This document shows, piece after piece, positions 1 through 5,971 of a stretch of DNA of 29,197 nucleotides; within the stretch, counting starts at the first letter, position 1; every line of letters starts with the position of its first letter. The stretch is from Betaproteobacteria bacterium UBA5582 (lineage in GTDB: Bacteria > Pseudomonadota > Gammaproteobacteria > Burkholderiales > Rhodocyclaceae), in the NCBI GenBank assembly GCA_002425245.1, contig DILW01000052.1:1-29197 (forward strand), in the 5' to 3' direction. A program made the translations under genes and the position numbers. The notes beneath the pieces are model-generated. The model made no database searches. It saw only the letters and a program-made list of their open reading frames with translations, and had not been told where the DNA came from.

Positions 1-538
1 ATGGCAGCGCTGGCGCCGCCAGCGGCGTGTCGCCGGCCAGGTGGGCGCAGACGGCGAGCAGCGAACTGGCGGCGAGGATGTTGTCCTGGCCGGTCAGCAC
101 CGCTTCGCGGGCGCTGTCGTCGGGCAGGATGAAGGTCTTGCCGGCATCGGCGGCGTTGAGCGCCATCGCCAGGGCGCCGCGCACCGGGCGCAACTCGCCG
201 GAGAGCGACAACTCACCGGCAAATTCGTGCGCCGCCAGCTTCCCGGCGGGGATCTGGCCGCTGGCGGCGAGGATGCCGAGCGCGATGGGCAGGTCGAAGC
301 GGCCGGATTCCTTGGGCAGGTCGGCCGGGGCGAGATTGACGGTGATCCGCCGGGCCGGGTATTCGAAACCGGAATTGACGATGGCGGCGCGTACCCGGTC
401 GCGGGCCTCACGGACTTCGGCATCTGGCAGGCCAACCAGGGTCAACCCGGGAAGGCCGTTGGCCAGGTGCACTTCGACGGTGACCGGCGGCGCGTTGAGC
501 CCGTCCAGTCCCCGGCTCAGCGCAACGGCCAGTGCCAT
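1..538 (-). CDS. comM: YifB/ComM family Mg-chelatase-like AAA ATPase, N-terminal part (cut by window edge)
   Basis: The reading frame begins at the ATG whose complement is at 536-538 and runs off the left edge, so only about 179 N-terminal residues are visible. They start MALAVALSRGLDGLNAPPVT and contain the family's typical VEVHLANGLPGLTLVGLPDA-type segment, VREARDRVRAAI, RRITVNLAPADLPKESGRFDLPIA and the GELSLSGELRPVRGAL stretch. This is the N-terminal ChlI-like domain; the Walker A and Mg-chelatase parts lie outside the window. In naturally transformable relatives ComM is a helicase-like factor that promotes branch migration during recombination. It lies 6 nt downstream of ubiK on the same strand and is probably co-transcribed with it. 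Start and family are secure; whether the full gene is intact cannot be judged. Confidence 0.9.
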   Translation of the reverse strand, partial: MALAVALSRGLDGLNAPPVTVEVHLANGLPGLTLVGLPDAEVREARDRVRAAIVNSGFEYPARRITVNLAPADLPKESGRFDLPIALGILAASGQIPAGKLAAHEFAGELSLSGELRPVRGALAMALNAADAGKTFILPDDSAREAVLTGQDNILAASSLLAVCAHLAGDTPLAAPALP

Positions 539-544
539 CGCGGC

Positions 545-790
545 TTATTGCTTTCCGTCGCGGGCCTGTTCCAGCGCCTCGACACGCGCTTCCAGCGCCT
601 GCAGGCGCTCGCGGGTGCGGGCCAGGAGCTGTGCCTGGATGTCGAATTCCTCGCGGGTGACCAGGTCGAGTTTGCCGAGCACGCCACTGATCACGGCCTT
701 GGCATTCTTTTCGATGTCCTTGGCTGGCGAATTGGCGAGCAGGGCGCTGATCTTGTTGCCGAGTTCTTCAAGGATTTTGGGGTCAAGCAT
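545..790 (-). CDS. ubiK: Ubiquinone biosynthesis accessory factor UbiK (BMFP/YqiC family)
   Basis: This 81-residue protein begins MLDPKILEELGNKISALLAN and ends in a coiled coil (about residues 50-78, LLARTRERLQALEARVEALEQ). That is the length and layout of the UbiK/YqiC (BMFP) family: an amphipathic N-terminal helix plus a C-terminal trimeric coiled coil. UbiK assists the soluble Ubi complex (with UbiJ) in aerobic ubiquinone synthesis. The frame is open for 19 codons further upstream, but this ATG has a strong ribosome binding site (GGAGGAAAATC before ATG) and gives the usual length. Its place between comM and torF-glnK-amtB is a common betaproteobacterial order. Confidence 0.9.
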   Translation of the reverse strand: MLDPKILEELGNKISALLANSPAKDIEKNAKAVISGVLGKLDLVTREEFDIQAQLLARTRERLQALEARVEALEQARDGKQ

Positions 791-880
791 GATTTTCCTC
801 CGTAGGCGGGGCAGTTTAGCACAGCGGTATTTCCGGCGATTCTCCACTTCGCTCGCGGCTGGTGCGTAACGATCTGTGAC

Positions 881-897
881 TGCACCGTAATGGTGCC
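881..897 (+). promoter_or_regulatory. Probable NtrC-binding palindrome upstream of torF-glnK-amtB
   Basis: TGCACC (881-886), five bases, then GGTGCC (892-897) matches the NtrC operator TGCACC-N5-GGTGCA except for the last base. A weaker copy, TGCCCC-N5-GGTGCG, overlaps it at 894-910. The main site is about 100 bp upstream of the start predicted from the sigma-54 promoter at 962-977, a usual distance for an NtrC enhancer. Assignment is by motif only. Confidence 0.65.
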
Positions 898-961
898 CCG
901 AATCGGTGCGGGAGTCGCTCGGAATTCTTCAAGGCAATGAATTAAAAGAGAAAAAACATGC

Positions 962-977
962 TGGCACAGGTCCTGCA
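962..977 (+). promoter_or_regulatory. Sigma-54 (RpoN) -24/-12 promoter of torF-glnK-amtB
   Basis: TGGCAC at 962-967, five bases, then CTGCA at 973-977 fits the sigma-54 consensus TGGCAC-N5-TTGCA with one change and has the invariant GG-N10-GC spacing. Transcription would start near 988, leaving a leader of about 50 nt before torF. The NtrC-like site at 881-897 is at enhancer distance. Nitrogen-limitation control of glnK-amtB is well established in Proteobacteria; here it would also cover torF. Confidence 0.75.
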
Positions 978-1036
978 TTGCTGTGCTGCACAAAATACTG
1001 TTTTCGCTTTTTTATTTTCCTTACAGGAGAGAAACC

Positions 1037-1882
1037 ATGAAGAAATCCTTGCTTGCCCTCGCACTGGCCGGTGCCTTTGCCGCCCCCGGTGCTGTCCAGG
1101 TTGCTTCCGCTGCCGATGCCGCCAGCCCGCACACCATCACCGGCAACATGACCCTGGCCACCAGCTACCGTTTCCGCGGCATCGACCAGACCTACGGCAA
1201 GCCGACCCTGCAGGGCGGTATCGATTACTCGCACGCCAGCGGTCTCTACCTGGGCAACTGGAACTCGAACGTTTCTTCCGGTGCCGGTTTCCCTGACGGC
1301 AACCTGGAAATGGACTTCTACGGCGGCTATCGCACCTCCTTCGGCGATATCGGCCTCGACGTCGGCGCCATCTACTACTACTACCCGGGTTCCGACGGCG
1401 GCGTCCTCGACGCCCGTGCCGACAGCGGTCCGGTCAGCAACAAGGAAATCTACGTCGGCGCTTCCTGGAAGTTCCTGTCGGTCAAGTATTCCTACTCGCT
1501 CGACGATTACTTCTCCCTGCGCGGCACCGCCAACAACGCTGGCAAGAGCACCTCGGGCACCAGCTACCTCGAAACCAACCTGAGCTACGACCTGGGCAAC
1601 GGCTGGGGCGTCAATGGCCACCTCGGCCGTCTGTACACCAAGAACATCAAGAACGGCGATTACACCGACTGGAAGATTGGCGTGACCAAGGATGTCAGCG
1701 GCTGGCTGGTCGGCCTGTCCTACGTCGACACCAATGCCGACGGCAACTGCAAGAAGGCTTTCCAGCCGTACTGCTTCAGCAGCAGCAACTCGGATGTGGC
1801 TGGCGCGCTGGTGACCAACCCCAGCAAGACCAAGGATGCCGGTCGCGGTATCGCCGTCCTGTCGGTCAGCAAGTCCTTCTAA
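1037..1882 (+). CDS. TorF family putative outer-membrane porin (Gcw_chp)
   Basis: The product is 281 residues with a clear signal peptide (MKKSLLALALAGAFAAPGAV..., likely cleavage after ASA near residue 25). The mature part is rich in aromatic and alternating hydrophobic residues typical of a beta-barrel. Family hallmarks seen are the start GNMTLATSYRFRGIDQTYGKP, the LEMDFYGGYR segment, YVGASWKFLSVKYSYSLDDYF and a C-terminal Phe (VSKSF), the usual outer-membrane assembly signal. The ATG at 1037 has an AGGAGAG ribosome binding site. It is first in the unit torF-glnK-amtB behind a sigma-54-type promoter, so it is probably made under nitrogen limitation and may help ammonium or small nitrogen compounds across the outer membrane; that role is inference. 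Substrate unknown. Confidence 0.85.
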   Translation: MKKSLLALALAGAFAAPGAVQVASAADAASPHTITGNMTLATSYRFRGIDQTYGKPTLQGGIDYSHASGLYLGNWNSNVSSGAGFPDGNLEMDFYGGYRTSFGDIGLDVGAIYYYYPGSDGGVLDARADSGPVSNKEIYVGASWKFLSVKYSYSLDDYFSLRGTANNAGKSTSGTSYLETNLSYDLGNGWGVNGHLGRLYTKNIKNGDYTDWKIGVTKDVSGWLVGLSYVDTNADGNCKKAFQPYCFSSSNSDVAGALVTNPSKTKDAGRGIAVLSVSKSF

Positions 1883-1895
1883 GCAAAAAAATCGA

Positions 1896-1921
1896 TTCCT
1901 CCCTGCGTGTGCAGGGAGGAA
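1896..1921 (+). other. Perfect 11-bp hairpin between torF and glnK
   Basis: The arms TTCCTCCCTGC (1896-1906) and GCAGGGAGGAA (1911-1921) pair perfectly around a 4-nt loop. On the plus strand no T-run follows, so it is a poor plus-strand intrinsic terminator. It may instead stabilise the 3' end of torF mRNA or give partial read-through, setting the ratio of abundant porin to glnK-amtB. On the minus strand a run of seven T follows after a short gap, so it could block antisense transcription. Confidence 0.6.
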
Positions 1922-1952
1922 ATCCAGGTTTCAATCAGTTAGGGGAACACTC

Positions 1953-2291
1953 ATGAAATTCGTTACTGCCATCATCAAGCCGTTCAAGCTTGACGAAGTG
2001 CGTGAGGCGCTGTCCGCCATCGGCGTGCAGGGCATCACGGTGACCGAGGTCAAGGGTTTCGGGCGTCAGAAAGGGCATACCGAGCTGTATCGTGGTGCCG
2101 AATACGTCGTCGATTTCCTGCCCAAGGTCAAGCTCGAAGCTGCGGTCAAGTCCGAGCAGATCGATCAGGTCATCGAGGCCATCGAGAAGTCTGCCAGCAC
2201 CGGCAAGATCGGTGACGGCAAGATCTTCGTCTTCGATCTCGAACAAGTCGTCCGTATCCGCACCGGTGAAACCGGTGGCGATGCCCTGTAA
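1953..2291 (+). CDS. glnK: Nitrogen regulatory protein P-II (GlnK)
   Basis: A 112-residue P-II protein beginning MKFVTAIIKPFKLDEVREAL. The T-loop carries the uridylylation site Tyr51 (ELYRGAEYVVDFLPK), followed by the signature ending GDGKIFVFDLEQVVRIRTGE. P-II trimers sense ATP/ADP and 2-oxoglutarate and are uridylylated by GlnD when nitrogen is short. Its stop codon is 11 nt before amtB, the conserved glnK-amtB pair, so its expected partner is AmtB, whose pore it blocks when unmodified. The ATG at 1953 has an AGGGGA ribosome binding site at normal spacing. GlnB and GlnK cannot be separated by sequence alone; the choice of GlnK rests on linkage to amtB. Confidence 0.93.
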   Translation: MKFVTAIIKPFKLDEVREALSAIGVQGITVTEVKGFGRQKGHTELYRGAEYVVDFLPKVKLEAAVKSEQIDQVIEAIEKSASTGKIGDGKIFVFDLEQVVRIRTGETGGDAL

Positions 2292-2302
2292 GGAGCGCTG
2301 AA

Positions 2303-3775
2303 ATGAAACACCTACTCTCCGTACTCGCCCTGCTGGGCGCGGTGACCTTCGGGGCACCCGCCTGGGCCCAGGAAACGGCTGCTGCTGCCCCGGCCGTTGT
2401 CGAAGCGGTCGCTGCGGTTGCCGAAGTTGCCGTGGCTGCCGCCGAACCCGCTGCCGCACCCGCGCTGGTGCCGAACAAGGGTGACAACGCCTGGATCATG
2501 ATCTGTGCGGCACTCGTCATCCTGATGTCGATCCCCGGTCTGGCCCTGTTCTACGGTGGCCTGGTGCGCTCCAAGAACATGCTGTCGGTGCTCATGCAGG
2601 TATTCACCGTGTTCTCGCTGATCACCGTGCTCTGGGTGGTCTACGGCTACTCGCTGGCCTTCACCGAGGGTAACGCCTTCTTCGGCACGCTCGACAAGTT
2701 GTTCCTCAACGGCGTGACGATAGAGTCGGTCGGTGCGACCTTCTCCAAGGGCGTGGTCATCTCCGAGTTGATCTTCGTGATCTTCCAGGGAGCCTTCGCG
2801 GCCATCACCTGCGGCCTGATCGTCGGCGCCTTCGCCGAACGTGCCAAGTTCGCGGCGATCCTGGTCTTCATGGTCATCTGGTTCACCTTCTCCTACATCC
2901 CGATGGCGCACATGGTCTGGTACTGGGCCGGTCCGGACGCTTACACGGATGCAGCGGCGGCCGAAGCTGCCGGTGCCACCGCTGGCTTCCTGTTCCAGCA
3001 CGGCGCGCTCGACTTTGCCGGCGGTACCGTGGTCCACATCAACGCCGCCATCGCCGGCCTGGTCGGTGCCTACATGATCGGCAAGCGTACCGGCCTGGGC
3101 AGCGTTGCCATGGCCCCGCACTCGCTGACCTTCACCATGATCGGTGCCTCCCTGCTGTGGTTCGGCTGGTTCGGTTTCAACGCCGGCTCGGCGCTCGAAG
3201 CCTCCGGCGGTTCCGCCCTGGCGATGGTCAACACCTGGGTTGCCACGGCCTCTGCCGCACTCTCCTGGATGTTCGCCGAGTGGATCTTCAAGGGTAAGCC
3301 CTCGATGCTGGGTGCCGCCTCCGGTGCTGTCGCCGGCCTGGTTGCCATCACCCCGGCTGCCGGCTTCGTCGGTGTCATGGGTGCGATCATCCTCGGCCTG
3401 CTGGCTGGCGTGATCTGCCTGTGGGGCGTCAATGGCCTGAAGCGCATGCTCGGTGCCGACGACTCGCTCGACGTCTTCGGCGTCCATGGCGTCGGCGGCA
3501 TCCTCGGTGCCATCCTGACCGGTGTCTTCGCTGACCCGGCGCTGGGCGGCACGGGTGTCTACGACTACGTGGCCAACGCCGTTGCCCCGTACGACATGAC
3601 CGCCCAGGTGATCGCCCAGACCAAGGGTGTCGTGACCTGCATCATCTGGTCCGGCGTGGTGTCCGTGATTGCCTACAAGCTGGTCGATATCTTCATCGGT
3701 CTGCGGGTGCCGGAAGAAGACGAGCGCGAAGGCCTGGACCTCACCTCGCACGGCGAAAGCGCCTACCACCACTAA
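2303..3775 (+). CDS. amtB: Ammonium transporter AmtB
   Basis: A 490-residue Amt/Rh family protein with a cleavable signal peptide (MKHLLSVLALLGAVTFGAPAWA, cut near residue 22), an Ala/Glu/Val-rich linker to about residue 55 and then 11 membrane segments. The pore twin histidines are at residue 245 (in GGTVVHINAAIAG) and residue 395 (in DVFGVHGVGG). The C-terminal tail (about 465-490, RVPEEDEREGLDLTSHGESAYHH) carries the conserved residues that couple the trimer and bind GlnK. It moves ammonium into the cytoplasm and is gated by GlnK. The low-complexity linker after the signal peptide is longer than in E. coli AmtB. A terminator follows at 3801-3826. Confidence 0.96.
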   Translation: MKHLLSVLALLGAVTFGAPAWAQETAAAAPAVVEAVAAVAEVAVAAAEPAAAPALVPNKGDNAWIMICAALVILMSIPGLALFYGGLVRSKNMLSVLMQVFTVFSLITVLWVVYGYSLAFTEGNAFFGTLDKLFLNGVTIESVGATFSKGVVISELIFVIFQGAFAAITCGLIVGAFAERAKFAAILVFMVIWFTFSYIPMAHMVWYWAGPDAYTDAAAAEAAGATAGFLFQHGALDFAGGTVVHINAAIAGLVGAYMIGKRTGLGSVAMAPHSLTFTMIGASLLWFGWFGFNAGSALEASGGSALAMVNTWVATASAALSWMFAEWIFKGKPSMLGAASGAVAGLVAITPAAGFVGVMGAIILGLLAGVICLWGVNGLKRMLGADDSLDVFGVHGVGGILGAILTGVFADPALGGTGVYDYVANAVAPYDMTAQVIAQTKGVVTCIIWSGVVSVIAYKLVDIFIGLRVPEEDEREGLDLTSHGESAYHH

Positions 3776-3800
3776 GAAGTTTCGTAGTCTCTCTCCCTTT

Positions 3801-3826
3801 GGGCACCTGCGGGTGCCCATTTTTTT
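3801..3826 (+). terminator. Rho-independent terminator of torF-glnK-amtB
   Basis: GGGCACC (3801-3807) pairs with GGTGCCC (3812-3818) around a 4-nt loop and is followed by A and seven T (3819-3826). It ends the operon 25 nt after the amtB stop. Confidence 0.92.
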
Positions 3827-3835
3827 CGGCAAACA

Positions 3836-3858
3836 AAAACCGCCGGTTAGGCGGTTTT
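3836..3858 (-). terminator. Rho-independent terminator of thrH-purU-hydrolase operon
   Basis: AAAACCGCC (3836-3844) pairs with GGCGGTTTT (3850-3858) around a 5-nt loop. Read on the minus strand the stem is followed by a T-rich tract, and it lies 20 nt beyond the stop of the hydrolase at 3879. The arms also place T on the plus side, so it may act in both directions. Confidence 0.8.
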
Positions 3859-3878
3859 GACTGGGCAACTGATTGCGC

Positions 3879-4421
3879 TTATTTGATCAGTGGCAGCAGG
3901 GCGCGGAAGTCGTCGGTGCCGCCTTGTTCCAGCCATTCGAACAGGACCATTTCGGTGCTGACGACGTGGCCGCCGGCATGGCGCAGGCGTTCCAGGGCGA
4001 GTTGGCGGTTGGCCGGGGTGCGCGAGGAGGCGGCGTCGGCGACCATGAAGACCTGGAAGCCTGCGGCAAGCAGGCCGAGGGCGGTCTGCAGGACGCAGAC
4101 ATGGGCTTCCGAGCCGGTCAGGATGACTTGCCGGCGGCCGCTCGCGCGCAGCAGGTCGAGTACACCGGGCTCGCTGGCGCAGGAGAAATGGATTTTCTCG
4201 AAGATGCGGGCGGCGCTGGCTGCGTCGCGAATGGCGGCGACGCTGTGGCCCAGCCCCTTGACGTAGTGCTCGGAAACGAAGGCGGGGATGCCAAGGTGGC
4301 GGGCGCCTTCAAGCAGCTTGACGCTGTTGCGGGTGATTTCGTCGGCTTCGAAGATCGCCGGAGCGAGCTTTTCCTGGATGTCGACGACGAGGAGGAGGGA
4401 GTCTTTTCGGGAAATCAGCAT
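3879..4421 (-). CDS. Isochorismatase-family cysteine hydrolase
   Basis: A 180-residue single-domain protein of the isochorismatase/YcaC-like superfamily. The expected catalytic triad is visible: Asp14 (LLLVVDIQEKL), Lys76 (IFEKIHFSC) and Cys109 (ILTGSEAHVCVLQTA). The GSEAHVCV motif with the preceding cis-peptide-type strand is typical. The true substrate is unknown; relatives include nicotinamidases and isochorismatases, but this protein most resembles the uncharacterised hydrolase subgroup. Its ATG overlaps the stop of purU by one base (TAATG), so translation is probably coupled, and it is the last gene of thrH-purU-hydrolase. Confidence 0.85.
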   Translation of the reverse strand: MLISRKDSLLLVVDIQEKLAPAIFEADEITRNSVKLLEGARHLGIPAFVSEHYVKGLGHSVAAIRDAASAARIFEKIHFSCASEPGVLDLLRASGRRQVILTGSEAHVCVLQTALGLLAAGFQVFMVADAASSRTPANRQLALERLRHAGGHVVSTEMVLFEWLEQGGTDDFRALLPLIK

Positions 4422-5284
4422 TAGCGGAACACTACCGTCTTGTTGCCGTGCACCAGTACACGGTCCTCAAGATGGTAGCGCAGGCCGCGGGCGAGAACTG
4501 TCTTCTCGATGTCTTTTCCGTAGCGGACCATGTCTTCCGGCGCGTCCGAATGGTCGATGCGGATCACGTCCTGTTCGATGATCGGGCCGGCGTCGAGTTC
4601 GCTGGTCACGTAGTGGCAGGTGGCGCCGATCAGTTTGACGCCGCGCTGGAAAGCCTGGTGATAGGGCTTGGCGCCGACGAAGCTGGGCAGGAAGCTGTGG
4701 TGGATGTTGATGATCCTGCCGGACAGCGCGTTGCACAGCTCCGGCGACAGGATTTGCATGTAGCGCGCCAGCACCATGGTGTCGCCGCGAACGTCGTCGA
4801 AGATGCGCTGGATTTCGGCGTAGGCGGCGGCCTTGTTGTCGGCATTGACCGGCACCTGGATGAAGGGAATGCCGTGCCACTCGACGAAACCCTTGAAGGT
4901 GTCGTGGTTGGAGATGACGCAGGGAATCTCGATGTCCAGTTCCTTCGACTGCCAGCGCGCGAGCAGGTCGTAGAGGCAGTGTTCCTGCTTGGAAACCATG
5001 ACCACGACGCGTTTCTTCACTGCGCTGTCGCTGATCCGCCAGTCCATCGCCAGCGGCTCGCCGATTTCGCGGCGGAAGCGGTCGCGGAACTCGGCCAGCA
5101 GGAAGGGCAGCGAATCGGCCTTGATCTCGATGCGCATGAAATAGCGACCGGTGACATCGTCCGCGTGGAAGCTCGATTCGAGGATCCAGCCGCCGTGTTC
5201 GGCGATGAAGCCGGAAACGCGGGCGATGATCCCGACCCGGTCGGGGCAGGAGGCGGAGAGGGTGTAGAACCGGTCGCGGTGCAT
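4421..5284 (-). CDS. purU: Formyltetrahydrofolate deformylase PurU
   Basis: A 287-residue protein with an N-terminal ACT domain (about 7-80, FYTLSASCPDRVGIIARVSGFIAEHGGWILES) and a C-terminal formyltransferase-like domain (about 92-275). Catalytic residues of the formyl-THF hydrolase fold are visible: Asn193 and His195 in INIHHSFLPSF and Asp231 in SELDAGPIIEQD. PurU hydrolyses 10-formyl-tetrahydrofolate to THF and formate, balancing the one-carbon pool and supplying formate to PurT; in E. coli the ACT domain senses methionine and glycine. It starts 5 nt after the thrH stop and overlaps the next gene by one base. Pairing with ThrH (serine/homoserine metabolism) fits a one-carbon theme. Confidence 0.95.
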   Translation of the reverse strand: MHRDRFYTLSASCPDRVGIIARVSGFIAEHGGWILESSFHADDVTGRYFMRIEIKADSLPFLLAEFRDRFRREIGEPLAMDWRISDSAVKKRVVVMVSKQEHCLYDLLARWQSKELDIEIPCVISNHDTFKGFVEWHGIPFIQVPVNADNKAAAYAEIQRIFDDVRGDTMVLARYMQILSPELCNALSGRIINIHHSFLPSFVGAKPYHQAFQRGVKLIGATCHYVTSELDAGPIIEQDVIRIDHSDAPEDMVRYGKDIEKTVLARGLRYHLEDRVLVHGNKTVVFR

Positions 5285-5289
5285 GGTGG

Positions 5290-5901
5290 TCAGGCGGCCT
5301 TGGCGAAAGCTTTGTCGATTTCGGCGCGCAGCGCGTCGTAGTCGCGTACCACCGGGAACTGCGGGAATTCGCGGATGACGTTTTCCGGCGGGTGGAAGAG
5401 GATGCCGCCGTGGGCTTCGCCGAGCATCGCCGTGTCGTTGTACGAATCGCCGGCGGCGACGATGGTGAAGTTCAGTTCCTTGAAGCGCTTGACCGCTTCC
5501 TGCTTCTGGTTCGGCATGCGCAGGTGGTAGTTGACCAGCATGCCGCCTGCGTCGGCTTCCAGCGAGTGGCAGAACAGCGTCGGCCAGCCGAGCTGGCGCA
5601 TCAGCGGATGGGCGAATTCGTAGAAGGTGTCGGACAGGATGATGACCTGGTAATCCTCGCGCAGCTGGTCGAGGAAGGCGCGGGCGCCCTGCATCGGGCC
5701 CATTTCGGCGATTACCTTCTGGATGTCCGGCAGGCCGAGCTTCTTCTCGCGCAGGATGTTCAGGCGGTAGGTCATGAGCTTGTCGTAATCGGGTTCGTCG
5801 CGCGTCGTGCGCTTGAGTTCCGGAATGCCGGTGCGCTCGGCGAATTCGATCCAGATTTCGGGGACGAGCACCCCTTCGAGGTCAAGACAGACGATTTGCA
5901 C
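5290..5901 (-). CDS. thrH: Bifunctional phosphoserine phosphatase/homoserine phosphotransferase ThrH
   Basis: A 203-residue HAD phosphatase matching the ThrH subfamily. The GTG start at 5901 gives VQIVCLDLEGVLVPEIWIEFAERTGI, the usual ThrH N-terminus, and has a GGGAG ribosome binding site; the frame is open 50 codons further upstream but that extension looks non-coding. Catalytic parts are Asp7 and Glu9 (DLEGV, where most HAD proteins have DxD), Ser90 in motif II (ILSDTFYEF), the NQKQ segment near residue 131, and motif III GDSYNDTAM (Asp152, Asp156). In Pseudomonas ThrH dephosphorylates phosphoserine and can transfer phosphate to homoserine. It heads the operon with purU. Confidence 0.92.
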   Translation of the reverse strand: MQIVCLDLEGVLVPEIWIEFAERTGIPELKRTTRDEPDYDKLMTYRLNILREKKLGLPDIQKVIAEMGPMQGARAFLDQLREDYQVIILSDTFYEFAHPLMRQLGWPTLFCHSLEADAGGMLVNYHLRMPNQKQEAVKRFKELNFTIVAAGDSYNDTAMLGEAHGGILFHPPENVIREFPQFPVVRDYDALRAEIDKAFAKAA

Positions 5902-5971
5902 GGCGAAACTCCCTGAGACGGCGAAAAAGCGCGATTTTACCCGATAGCCATCGGGGATAAGGCATTTTTGC

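Noticed and set aside
2312..3868. A very long open frame on the minus strand opposite amtB (over 500 codons)
   Set aside because: It is a high-GC shadow of amtB: composition is low-complexity (rich in Gly, Asp, His, Glu), it has no recognisable motifs, and the plus-strand frame is a perfect AmtB.
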